DNA from: an uncultured Pelagibacteraceae bacterium
Lineage (GTDB): Bacteria > Pseudomonadota > Alphaproteobacteria > Pelagibacterales > Pelagibacteraceae
Assembly: GCA_902535155.1 (NCBI GenBank)
Contig: CACASB010000002.1
Coordinates: 1-64,000, forward strand
DNA: 64,000 nucleotides
Reading direction: 5' to 3'
Part shown: positions 19,031 through 28,475 of the stretch, piece by piece
Layout: the number at the start of each line of letters is the position of its first letter
How positions within the stretch are numbered: the first letter of the stretch is position 1
Position numbers and translations under genes: made by a program
The notes under the pieces: model-generated
Told to the model about the DNA's origin: nothing
Seen by the model: only the letters and a program-made list of their open reading frames with translations
The model's database searches: none

Positions 19031-20371
19031 TTAATTCTTCTTACTTTTACTATAGTTCGTAATTCCTGTTCTTAGCTTATCAATTATTTCATCAATATGT
19101 TTTTTTTCACAAATAAACATTGGCGCAATAATAAGCGCGTCGCCTGTAGCTTTAAAGTTAACTCCTGCATCATAACAATGTTTAAATGTTGCAAGTCCAG
19201 CTTTACCAGGTTTTGTATCCATTTTAATATCAATTCCGCCCATCATTCCATATCCTCTAATATTTTCAACTACATCAATATCTTTTAATGAAAATAAACC
19301 TTCTTGGAAATAAGGAGCAAGTTCTTTTGCTCTGTTAAAAATATCTTCTTTTTCAAATATATCTTGAACTGCTAATGCAGCCGCTACTGAAATAGGAATT
19401 CCAGAATATGTATATCCATGAAATAATTCTACAGCGCCTTTAGGAGATGCATCAAGAACGGCATCATAAATTTCTTCCTTACATGCAACAACACCAAATG
19501 GGACAATTCCATTTGTTGTAGCTTTTGCCATAGTCATTATATCTGGAGTTACTCCAAACTCTTGAGCTCCAAAAGCTGAACCTGTTCTTCCCCATCCAGT
19601 TATAACTTCATCAAAAATTAAAAGAATATTATGTTTATCACAAAGCTCTCTAAGTCTTTGTAAATATCCAACTGGTGGAACTAATGTTCCTGTTGATCCT
19701 GCAATTGGTTCTACAATACAAGCAGCAATATTTTCTGATCCAAAGTTTGTACAAATTCTCTCCAAATCATTTGCAATTTCAGCTCCTGTTTCTGGTTGAC
19801 CAGATATAAATTTATGTTCATCTAAATGAGTGTGTCTCATATGAACTACGCCTGGCATTAAAACACTTGCGTATGCCTTAACATTGTTGATCATACCACC
19901 TACAGATGTCGCTCCAATATTCATACCATGGTAAGCTCTCTCTCTACCAACAAATCTAAATCTTTGTCCCTCACCTCTTGCTTTATGATATGCAACACTA
20001 ATTTTAATTGCTGTCTCAACAGCGGTTGATCCACAAATTGTGTAAAAAATTCTGTTTAAGTTTCCTGGAGTATGTTTTGAAATTCTGGTTGCTAATTCAA
20101 ATGATCCACCAAAGCCTTGTTGAAAAGGTTGTGCGTAGTCTAAAGTTTTTAATTGATTTGTAATTGCATCAATAATTTCCATTCTACCATGACCCAAGGG
20201 ATTACAAAATAATCCAGAACTTGCATCAATTTGAGTATTTCCTTCATGATTTTTTAAATAAACGCCTTTTGCTTCTGTAATTAATCTTGGTCTTTCTTTA
20301 AAATCTTTATTAGATGTAAAAGGCATCCAATGTTCATTTAAAGAATTTGGTATTGCAGGTTTTTGACTCAT
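19031..20371 (-). CDS. Class III aminotransferase (candidate taurine:pyruvate aminotransferase)
   Basis: Class III PLP motif LLIFDEVITGWGRTGSAFGAQEFGVTPDIMTMAKATTNG; flanked by ald and divergent tauABC. Substrate is inferred from context. Confidence 0.85.
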   Translation of the reverse strand: MSQKPAIPNSLNEHWMPFTSNKDFKERPRLITEAKGVYLKNHEGNTQIDASSGLFCNPLGHGRMEIIDAITNQLKTLDYAQPFQQGFGGSFELATRISKHTPGNLNRIFYTICGSTAVETAIKISVAYHKARGEGQRFRFVGRERAYHGMNIGATSVGGMINNVKAYASVLMPGVVHMRHTHLDEHKFISGQPETGAEIANDLERICTNFGSENIAACIVEPIAGSTGTLVPPVGYLQRLRELCDKHNILLIFDEVITGWGRTGSAFGAQEFGVTPDIMTMAKATTNGIVPFGVVACKEEIYDAVLDASPKGAVELFHGYTYSGIPISVAAALAVQDIFEKEDIFNRAKELAPYFQEGLFSLKDIDVVENIRGYGMMGGIDIKMDTKPGKAGLATFKHCYDAGVNFKATGDALIIAPMFICEKKHIDEIIDKLRTGITNYSKSKKN

Positions 20372-20546
20372 AATATTATCTAATATTTAGACTAAATTAT
20401 TAAGTTCTACTATATAAATATAGTCACATAATACAACTTTCAATTGAAGCATATCTGAATTGCCCAAAGTATACAATTAGATCATTTACATTGCCCATTT
20501 TTTCAACTTAAATACTAATTATAAATTAAATTAAGGAGAGGAATAA

Positions 20547-21488
20547 ATGAAAAAAATATTAAGTTTTCTTCTAGGAAGTATTTTAGCTCTTAACTTAACA
20601 ATCTCTGTTGCTAATTCTGCAGCAAATGAAGTTAGAGTTGCTTACTTTTTAGAGTGGCCTAGTCCTAACCTAGAAGATATGCAAAAGAAAAACTTTGCAA
20701 AAGCTTTAGGTGTGCCAGTCAAATGGACTAACTTCACAAACGGTGGAGCAATGACTGATGCAATGTTAGCTGGAGATATTGATATTTCTTATTCACAAGG
20801 TTTAGTGCCTTTCATAAACGCAGTTAAATCAAAAGCACCAATCAAGCTTGTTGATATAGCAATGGAATATGGAATGGGCGGAACAACTTGTGTAACTTCT
20901 AACGCATCTGGAATTACAAAAGCTAATGCTACAGAGCTTGAAGGTAAAAAGGTTGCTGTACCACTAGGAACAATGGCTGAATATGTTTTTGATGAAAGTA
21001 TGAAAGTTGTTGGGGCTGACAGAGGCAAAATGGATATTATACAAATGGATCCTGAAGAAGGTGCTGCTGCTTTAGTAAGCGGTGATGTTGTAATGGCATG
21101 TTTATTTGGTGGTAATTCAATTAAAGCTGCAACTGCAGTTGGTACTAGATTGCTTACAGTTCAAGAAGCAAGAGACGCTGGTATACTTGGTATAGATATA
21201 ACTTCAGTAACTACAAAGTTTATGAAGGAAAATCCAGGAATGCTAAGAACTTTTATTGAAGTAACACACGAAGCGAATGACAGATATAGAAGTGGAAAAA
21301 GTGATATGAATTCTATGTCAAAAGCTTCAGAGATGAAAGTTGCTGATATGAAAGAAACTTTAAGCGGTTTCAAATTTTTAACACCTGAAGAGACTAAACA
21401 GTCTATGACAAAAGGAAATCTTGATGCATTCTTAAAAGGAATGGGAACACCAAGAGGAAACGTAGATACTAGTTTCTTACCTTTATAA
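20547..21488 (+). CDS. tauA: Taurine-type ABC transporter substrate-binding protein
   Basis: Signal peptide; TauA-like VRVAYFLEWPSPN...GGAMTDAMLAGDIDISYSQGLVPFINAV; followed by ABC ATPase and permease. Confidence 0.85.
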   Translation: MKKILSFLLGSILALNLTISVANSAANEVRVAYFLEWPSPNLEDMQKKNFAKALGVPVKWTNFTNGGAMTDAMLAGDIDISYSQGLVPFINAVKSKAPIKLVDIAMEYGMGGTTCVTSNASGITKANATELEGKKVAVPLGTMAEYVFDESMKVVGADRGKMDIIQMDPEEGAAALVSGDVVMACLFGGNSIKAATAVGTRLLTVQEARDAGILGIDITSVTTKFMKENPGMLRTFIEVTHEANDRYRSGKSDMNSMSKASEMKVADMKETLSGFKFLTPEETKQSMTKGNLDAFLKGMGTPRGNVDTSFLPL

Positions 21489-21510
21489 TCTAAAGGTAAA
21501 CTAAAATTTA

Positions 21511-21548
21511 AATAGGCGCCAATTTTTTAATTGGTGCCTATTTTTTTT
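21511..21548 (+). terminator. Rho-independent terminator between tauA and tauB
   Basis: AATAGGCGCCAATT-TTTT-AATTGGTGCCTATT: 14-bp stem with one G-U pair, then a T tract. Confidence 0.9.
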
Positions 21549-21575
21549 ATTAGAATTTTAATATAAAGTCATCTT

Positions 21576-22373
21576 ATGAGTGATTTAGTTTCACAAAATT
21601 TAAATATGATCTTTAAATCTCCTAAGGGAGAGACTGTTCATGCATTAAAAGATTTAAATTTTACAATTAAAAAAGGTGAACTTTTAACAGTGTTAGGACC
21701 TTCCGGTTGTGGAAAAACAACTTTATTAAACATTGCGGCAGGATTTATAAGACCAACTTCAGGCACAATCATGTTAGGTAACAACGAAATTAATGGACCA
21801 GGTGTCGATAGAGGAATGGTTTTTCAACAAGGTGCTCTATTTGAATGGTTAACAGTTTCTGAAAACGTAAACTTTGGTCTTAGAATGAAAAAGAGAGATC
21901 CAGGAGAAACACAAAAAAAAGTTAATGAGTGGTTAGAAATAGTTGGGCTTAAAGGCTTTGGAAATACTCCAACTTATCAATTATCTGGTGGAATGCAGCA
22001 AAGAGTTGCTCTTGCAAGATGTTTGATTAACGATCCAGATTTAATTTTAATGGATGAGCCATTAGGTGCTTTAGATGCTTTAACTAGAGAAAAAATGCAG
22101 TCTTTAGTTTTAAAGATTTGGAAAGAAACTGGTAAAACAATAATATTGATCACTCACTCTGTTGAGGAGGCATTATTACTTGGGGAAAGATTATATGTCA
22201 TGGCCCCAAGACCAGGTCGTATACATAAAGAATATAAACTTCCATTTGCAGAAATGGGATTAAATCAAGATTTAAGAGAAATTAAAAAGAACTCAGATTT
22301 TTCATCAAAAAGAGAAGAAATTTTATCCATGATCTGGAATATGGAAGAGGAAATAATGGGGAAAGAAAATTAA
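21576..22373 (+). CDS. tauB: Taurine-type ABC transporter ATP-binding protein
   Basis: GPSGCGKTT Walker A, LSGGMQQRVALARCL signature, LILMDEP Walker B; TauB/SsuB/NitD-type. Confidence 0.88.
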   Translation: MSDLVSQNLNMIFKSPKGETVHALKDLNFTIKKGELLTVLGPSGCGKTTLLNIAAGFIRPTSGTIMLGNNEINGPGVDRGMVFQQGALFEWLTVSENVNFGLRMKKRDPGETQKKVNEWLEIVGLKGFGNTPTYQLSGGMQQRVALARCLINDPDLILMDEPLGALDALTREKMQSLVLKIWKETGKTIILITHSVEEALLLGERLYVMAPRPGRIHKEYKLPFAEMGLNQDLREIKKNSDFSSKREEILSMIWNMEEEIMGKEN

Positions 22374-24299
22374 ATGTTAACCCAATCTATAACAATTTTA
22401 ATTCTTGTATCCATCGTTGGATGTATTCTTTACGGAAGAAGATTAATAAAAACTGAAAAAGTAGACGCTGTTTTCGGTAATCCAGAAAGGGCTAAAGGAG
22501 GAACGCATTGGATAATTGTAGGGAGTAGCGCTATTTTACTGGTTTGGCTGTATTATTCATGGGATATAGCAAAAGGATTTTATCCTAAATCAGCAAATGA
22601 ATTATGTCAGGTTGCTAAGGTAAATGAGTCTTTACTAGGATTAAAATATCAGTTTCCAATAGAGGAAAGAGAATTCAAAAGTACTTCTATAATAAAAATC
22701 GAGAACAAGAATTTAAGTAAAATAACTAACGAAATCCAAAATTCTCAAGGCATAAATGCACAACAAAAATCAACACTAATCGGATTTGTTAATAAAACAT
22801 CTCAATTGATTCCACTGCTTACAAACGAGAATTTAATGGAAATGGATACTAAGATTAAAATTAAAGAAATGACCGATGAGTTAAGACTTTTAAGTTTAAA
22901 CTTTCAAAAAAAGGATTACCCATTTGAATCAACTGCAGAAAAAAATGAAAGACAAATTGCTATTTCAGAACAAGGCGATTGGGGTATCACTAAGATCCAA
23001 TCTGGTACAGGCTCTATTGAAAATACAATAGAAGTACCCTTAGTGCCTGCTACTAATAAGGGATTAAAATTTCATTCAGCAGCAGAGGAACTTACTATTA
23101 TAAATGATAAATTTTTTAAATTAAGAAATCATAATCCACAATTTAAAAACTCAATTAAGCAATTAAAAGAGGATATAAAAACTTACAGAAAAAATTTAAG
23201 CGATGCAGATGAGGTTGCTTCAGATTATGCAAAAGATATAGTTAAAATTGCAAGAAGAATAGAATATGCAAGTATTTACCCGCCAAGTGCTCTTAATGAA
23301 ATGCAAAATGCTATTGTCGAGTTCGATAATCTTCAAAAAGTCGAACAAGGTGGTTTAAGATTAGTTGATATATTTTTGTTTCCGGCTGGAACAATTGTTT
23401 CAAGTGGAACAAGCTGTTCTGAACAAGGATCTGGTAGATGGTTACCAAAACCATCTGATACTTTAAATAAATTTATCTTAATGTCAAAACCAAGTGTTGG
23501 TTACAAAAATATCCCATTACTTTGGATAGACATGATGGATGTAAGTAAAATAATTGGATTTATTTTACCTGATTGGATCGCAGATATTCTTCCAGGGGAT
23601 TATCCAGTTCATTCATCGGATGGTGTTGTGAAACAAAATTTCAAAGGGCAAGTTTTAAAAGTTGTTACAGGAGACTTTAAATTATTTAAAATTCCTGTTC
23701 CTTACGGACATATCTGGGACTCTTTTTTAAGAGTATTTTTAGGTTTAGTCTTTGGAATTTTAATTGGTGTTCCTTTAGGTTTATTTATGGGATTAAACAG
23801 ATTTGCAAAAGGTTTCTTTGATCCATTGATTGAGCTTTATAGACCTGTACCACCTTTAGCTTGGGCTCCACTAATTATCTCAGTCCTTGGAATAGATAAT
23901 ACTGGAAAAGTATTTTTATTATTTATGGTTTCACTATCTATTATGATTATTTCTGCAAGAGCTGGTGCATCTGGTACTCAATTATCAAAAATTCATGCTG
24001 CTCATTCTCTTGGAGCATCAAAAAAACAGATTTTAAGATATGTAATATTTCCAAACTCTTTACCTGAAATTTTAACCGGAATTAGAGTTGCTGTTGGAAT
24101 GTGTTGGGGTACTTTGGTTGCTGCGGAGTTTTTAGCAGGAACTACAGGTATTGGATTTGTCGAAAACGTTGCAAAAAAATATTTTCAATACGAAGTTATT
24201 TGGATAACCATATTTATTATGGGAATGTTGGGACTATTATTCGACGTTACATTAAGAAAAATAATAGATAAAACTATACCATGGCGTGGAAAAGGATAA
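22374..24299 (+). CDS. tauC: ABC transporter permease (TauC-type) with long N-terminal extension
   Basis: C-terminal ~200 aa is a canonical permease (GIRVAVGMCWGTLVAAEFLAGTTGIGF); the N-terminal ~400 aa is additional. Confidence 0.85.
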   Translation: MLTQSITILILVSIVGCILYGRRLIKTEKVDAVFGNPERAKGGTHWIIVGSSAILLVWLYYSWDIAKGFYPKSANELCQVAKVNESLLGLKYQFPIEEREFKSTSIIKIENKNLSKITNEIQNSQGINAQQKSTLIGFVNKTSQLIPLLTNENLMEMDTKIKIKEMTDELRLLSLNFQKKDYPFESTAEKNERQIAISEQGDWGITKIQSGTGSIENTIEVPLVPATNKGLKFHSAAEELTIINDKFFKLRNHNPQFKNSIKQLKEDIKTYRKNLSDADEVASDYAKDIVKIARRIEYASIYPPSALNEMQNAIVEFDNLQKVEQGGLRLVDIFLFPAGTIVSSGTSCSEQGSGRWLPKPSDTLNKFILMSKPSVGYKNIPLLWIDMMDVSKIIGFILPDWIADILPGDYPVHSSDGVVKQNFKGQVLKVVTGDFKLFKIPVPYGHIWDSFLRVFLGLVFGILIGVPLGLFMGLNRFAKGFFDPLIELYRPVPPLAWAPLIISVLGIDNTGKVFLLFMVSLSIMIISARAGASGTQLSKIHAAHSLGASKKQILRYVIFPNSLPEILTGIRVAVGMCWGTLVAAEFLAGTTGIGFVENVAKKYFQYEVIWITIFIMGMLGLLFDVTLRKIIDKTIPWRGKG

Positions 24300-25342
24300 T
24301 ATTTTTTGTATTTTTATTCTCAGTTTCATCTGAAGCAGCAGAATTAAATTTTAAAAAGATTGCTGATTTTAGAAATCCTTGGGGATCTACATTTGTATCT
24401 AATAATGAAATACTTTTAACCGAAGTATCTGGTAATTTAAAATTAATCAATATCGAAAGTGGTTCTATCACTGAGATTAAACATAACTTAAAAGTGTTAG
24501 AAGATGGTCAAGGGGGCTTACTTGATATCTTGTATAAAGATGGAGTAGTTTGGGTAAGTTATTCTGAAGATCATGGAAAATCAAAAACAACAACTTCTGT
24601 TGCACGAGGGAATTTTAATAAAGATCAAATAGATTTTAAAAATATATTTGTTGCATCTCCACCAATAAATTCTGGATATCACTTCGGGTCAAGATTAGCT
24701 ATTAAAGACAATTATCTTTTTGCATCAGTTGGTGAAAGGGGCGAAGGAATGATAGCACAGGATCCAACAAAACATCCTGGAAGTATAATTAGAATTAATA
24801 TTGATGGAAGTATTCCAAAAGATAATCCAAAATTTATTGACAAAAAAGATTGGCTACCTGAGATTTACCAAATAGGTGTCAGAAACCCACAAGGTTTAAC
24901 ATTAAATCCTTTTGATCAAAAGATTTACGCAAGTAATCATGGTGCAAGAGGTGGAGATTGGTTTGGTGAAATTAAAAAAGGAGAAAACTATGGTTGGAAA
25001 ATTCTTGGTTGGGGTGGAACTAATTATAGTGGTACAAAAATAGGGCCAAAGTGGTTACCTGGTTATACAAAAGCAATTAAATACTGGGTGCCCTCAATTG
25101 CAACAAGTGCAATAACAATTTATAAAGGTGAAGAATTTAAAGAGTGGAATGGTCATGCTTTAATTACATCTCTTAAGGACATGTCACTTAGAAAACTTGA
25201 TTTTTCCAACTTAGAAAATGTTAGAGAAGAAGTCATATTTGAAAGAGAAATCGGAAGAATTAGAGACATACAAGTTCATCCAGTTAGTGGTAAGATCTTT
25301 TTTTTAAGTCAGGATGCTTTATGGCTAATGCAAAAAAATTAA
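24281..25342 (+). CDS. PQQ-dependent sugar dehydrogenase (aldose dehydrogenase/YliI family)
   Basis: Signal peptide; YQIGVRNPQGLTLNPFDQKIYASNHGARGGDWFGEIKKGENYGWKILGWGG. Confidence 0.88.
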   Translation: MAWKRIIFFVFLFSVSSEAAELNFKKIADFRNPWGSTFVSNNEILLTEVSGNLKLINIESGSITEIKHNLKVLEDGQGGLLDILYKDGVVWVSYSEDHGKSKTTTSVARGNFNKDQIDFKNIFVASPPINSGYHFGSRLAIKDNYLFASVGERGEGMIAQDPTKHPGSIIRINIDGSIPKDNPKFIDKKDWLPEIYQIGVRNPQGLTLNPFDQKIYASNHGARGGDWFGEIKKGENYGWKILGWGGTNYSGTKIGPKWLPGYTKAIKYWVPSIATSAITIYKGEEFKEWNGHALITSLKDMSLRKLDFSNLENVREEVIFEREIGRIRDIQVHPVSGKIFFLSQDALWLMQKN

Positions 25343-26349
25343 TAAATTTAATTAACAGAATTTTTGTAAGCAGAGGTTTAAGCCCAAAGCACGCTATGAT
25401 TAGTGCTAAAGCTTTAATTAATGCTGAGTTAGTCGGTGCACATTCTCATGGTCTATCAAGACTTAAAATGTATTGTGACAGAATTGATAAAAAAGTAATT
25501 AATCCAAAACCAAAAATTAAAATTAAAAATATTTCAAAATCAATCTCAAAAATTGATGCTGACAATTCTATTGGGTTTGTAGCCGCAGATATTGCAATTA
25601 AAAAAGCAATTGATAATGCAAAAAAAACTGGGATTGGTTTAGTTGGAGTTAAAAAAAGTGGTCACTACGGATTGTCTGGATATTATGCTGAACAAGCTAC
25701 AAATAAAAATTTAGTAACTATGATTTTCACAAATGCCCCACCAGCTGTAGCACCTCATGGTGCTTTAAAAAGTTTATTCGGTACTAACCCAATATGTTTT
25801 GGCACACCGACTGGCTCAAAAATACCATTTATTTTAGACACTTCTATCTCAATGATAAATAGAGGTAAAATAAGAGTAGCGGCAAGAAACAATAAAAAGA
25901 TACCAGAGGGAGTGGCTTTAGATAAAAATGGAAAACCAACAACAGATGCTAGAAAAGCACTTCAAGGAGTACAATTGCCTATTGCTGGTTTTAGAGGATC
26001 AGGGTTGGCTTGGATGGTTGATATTTTGAGTGGGGTTTTAACTGGGGGAAATCATGCAGGAAAAGTGAAAGATCCATTTGATGATTTCACTGGACCACAA
26101 AATATTGGGCACTTATTTTTTACTTTTAAGCCAAATTTGTTTGTAAATGATTATAATAAAAGAATTAAAAATAACATAAAAACAATTAAGGCATTACCAA
26201 AAATTAAAGGTATCAAGGAAATTATGTATCCCGGTCAAAATAAGTTTAAAAGACTTAAAATAAATTCTAGAAAAAAAATTAATATTCCATCTAATATTAA
26301 AAAAGATATAACAAAATTAGTATCTAAAAATACTATATTAAAATATTAA
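25321..26349 (+). CDS. Ldh family oxidoreductase (malate/L-lactate/sulfolactate dehydrogenase type 2)
   Basis: LVGAHSHGLSRL, VKKSGHYGLSGYYAEQA, FTNAPPAVAPHGALKSLFGTNPICFGTPT, EGVALDKNGKPTTDA. Confidence 0.85.
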   Translation: MANAKKLINLINRIFVSRGLSPKHAMISAKALINAELVGAHSHGLSRLKMYCDRIDKKVINPKPKIKIKNISKSISKIDADNSIGFVAADIAIKKAIDNAKKTGIGLVGVKKSGHYGLSGYYAEQATNKNLVTMIFTNAPPAVAPHGALKSLFGTNPICFGTPTGSKIPFILDTSISMINRGKIRVAARNNKKIPEGVALDKNGKPTTDARKALQGVQLPIAGFRGSGLAWMVDILSGVLTGGNHAGKVKDPFDDFTGPQNIGHLFFTFKPNLFVNDYNKRIKNNIKTIKALPKIKGIKEIMYPGQNKFKRLKINSRKKINIPSNIKKDITKLVSKNTILKY

Positions 26350-26378
26350 TATAGTTATGAATATTAAAATTATTGTTT

Positions 26379-27608
26379 ATGAACTTAAAGAATAGAAAAA
26401 TTTTTAATAAATTATTGATTGAAAAAAAAATATCAAAAAAAATCGTTTATGATCTCTCTCCTAATTCTTTATTTAACGATGATATAATCGAGGGAATAAA
26501 AGTTCTTCTTTCAAAAAGGATTACAATTGGAAATATTACAAAAAAATTTGAAAAAGAATTTTCTAAATATATTGGATCTAAATATGCATTAATGGTTAAC
26601 TCTGGATCATCTGCTAATTTATTAGCTCTTTTTGCTTCGATAAATCCTTTAAAAAAAAATAAACTTAAATTTGGTGATGAGGTTTTAATACCAGCATTAT
26701 GCTGGTCGACCTCACTATGGCCTATAGTTCAAGCAGGACTTAAACCAGTATTTGTAGACACTGACCCAAAAACATTAAATATTTCAATAGAAGATTTAAA
26801 AAAGAAAATTACCAAAAAGACAAAGGCCATTATGCTTGTTCACGTTCTTGGAAACTGTACAAATATGGACCACATAAAGAGTATCATTAAATCGAAAAAT
26901 ATTACCTTAATTGAAGACGCATGCGAGTCATTAGGCTCAAAGTATAAAAATAAATACTTAGGTTCTTATGGAACATTTGGAAGTTTTTCATTTTATTATT
27001 CACATCAAATAACATCTGGTGAGGGAGGTATGATAGTGTGCAATAGTAGAAAAGATTATGAAATAATTCATAGTTTAAGATCGCATGGATGGGATCGTGG
27101 TTTAAAAAATAATAATAAAAATTTTAATTTTATAAATTCTGGATTTAATTTAAGGCCTACTGAAATAGCTGCAGCGATTGGATATAATCAATTTAAAAAG
27201 CTCAACACTTTTAAGAAAATTAGATCAAATAACAGAAAATTAATAATCAATAAATTAGTAAATTCTAAAAATTGGACAAATCAATATCAATTTGTTGATG
27301 CTATAAAACATCTTGATCCAAGCTGGTTTGGGTTACCCTTGTTGTTAAATAAAAAATATATAAAGCAAAAAGCAAGGTTTTTAGCAAAAATTAATAAAAA
27401 AGGATTAGAGACTAGGCCTATAATAAGTGGGAATTTTGTTAACCAAAAGTCTGTAAAACTTTATAATCTTAATCATAAAAAAGAAAAATTTTATAATACT
27501 CAAAATATTGAAGATAGAGGTTTTTTTATTGGAATACACCTTAAGAAAATTTCTAATAGCGAATTAAATTTCTTAGAAAAAAATTTATTAGACTTAGATG
27601 AAAATTAA
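26379..27608 (+). CDS. DegT/DnrJ/EryC1/StrS-fold PLP enzyme, candidate 3-dehydrase (ColD/RfbH-like)
   Basis: ALMVNSGSSANLLAL, VLIPALCWSTSLWPIVQAGLKPVFVD, LIEDACESLGS. SFYYSHQITSGEGGM has His where aminotransferases have the PLP Lys. ATG at 26379 is preferred to TTG at 26373. Confidence 0.8.
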   Translation: MNLKNRKIFNKLLIEKKISKKIVYDLSPNSLFNDDIIEGIKVLLSKRITIGNITKKFEKEFSKYIGSKYALMVNSGSSANLLALFASINPLKKNKLKFGDEVLIPALCWSTSLWPIVQAGLKPVFVDTDPKTLNISIEDLKKKITKKTKAIMLVHVLGNCTNMDHIKSIIKSKNITLIEDACESLGSKYKNKYLGSYGTFGSFSFYYSHQITSGEGGMIVCNSRKDYEIIHSLRSHGWDRGLKNNNKNFNFINSGFNLRPTEIAAAIGYNQFKKLNTFKKIRSNNRKLIINKLVNSKNWTNQYQFVDAIKHLDPSWFGLPLLLNKKYIKQKARFLAKINKKGLETRPIISGNFVNQKSVKLYNLNHKKEKFYNTQNIEDRGFFIGIHLKKISNSELNFLEKNLLDLDEN

Positions 27609-28410
27609 ATGCGGCATCACTGGACATACTGGAGTTTTAGGTAGAAGAATAATTAAAAAACTTCCTTTTAAATTTATAAAATTTAAAGGTGATATAACAA
27701 AAAAAAACCAATTAAAAAACTGGTTTAAGAAAAATAAGCTAGATATTATTATACATCTAGCAGCTATAGTTCCTACAGATGTTGTCAAAAAAAATATTCA
27801 AAGAGCTTACAAAGTAAATTTTGGTGGAACCAAAAATATAGTTGATGAAATTTTAAAAAATAGTCAAATTAAATGGTTTTTCTTCTCATCTACCTCTCAT
27901 GTTTATGATTTTTCAAATAAGAAAATTTCCGAAAATTATAAACTTTTACCTAAGACAATTTATGGTTCAACAAAAGTTAAAGCGGAAAAATATATAATCA
28001 AAAAACTAAGAAAAAAAAGATTTTGTATTGGAAGAATTTTTAGTTTTACAGGAAAAGGACAATCAGAAAATTTTGTTATACCCACTATAATCAAAAAGAT
28101 TAAATCAAAAAAAAGAATTATTGAATTTTCAAATTTAGAACATTTCAGAGATTTTGTAAGTTTGAATGATATTGCTAATGCAATACTATATTTATGCAAA
28201 AAAAATTCTTATGGTATATTTAATATTGGAAATGGAAAAAAGATACTTCTCTCTGATGTCGCGAGGAGACTTTCAAAAAAACAAAACAAAAAAATAATTA
28301 TTTCTAAAAATAAAATTACGACATCTTTAATTGCAAATAACAGTAAATTAAAAAAACTTGGTTGGACACCTAAATCAAATATTAATGATATTTTAAAAGA
28401 ATTAACTTAA
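27598..28410 (+). CDS. NAD-dependent epimerase/dehydratase
   Basis: GITGHTGVLGRRI Rossmann motif; HLAAIVPTD; YGSTKVKAEKY (YxxxK). Confidence 0.82.
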   Translation: MKIKCGITGHTGVLGRRIIKKLPFKFIKFKGDITKKNQLKNWFKKNKLDIIIHLAAIVPTDVVKKNIQRAYKVNFGGTKNIVDEILKNSQIKWFFFSSTSHVYDFSNKKISENYKLLPKTIYGSTKVKAEKYIIKKLRKKRFCIGRIFSFTGKGQSENFVIPTIIKKIKSKKRIIEFSNLEHFRDFVSLNDIANAILYLCKKNSYGIFNIGNGKKILLSDVARRLSKKQNKKIIISKNKITTSLIANNSKLKKLGWTPKSNINDILKELT

Positions 28411-28475
28411 AATTTCTTAGGCTTTTGAATTGTAAATAATATATATATAGACTAAAAGTTACGTTAGATTAATTC

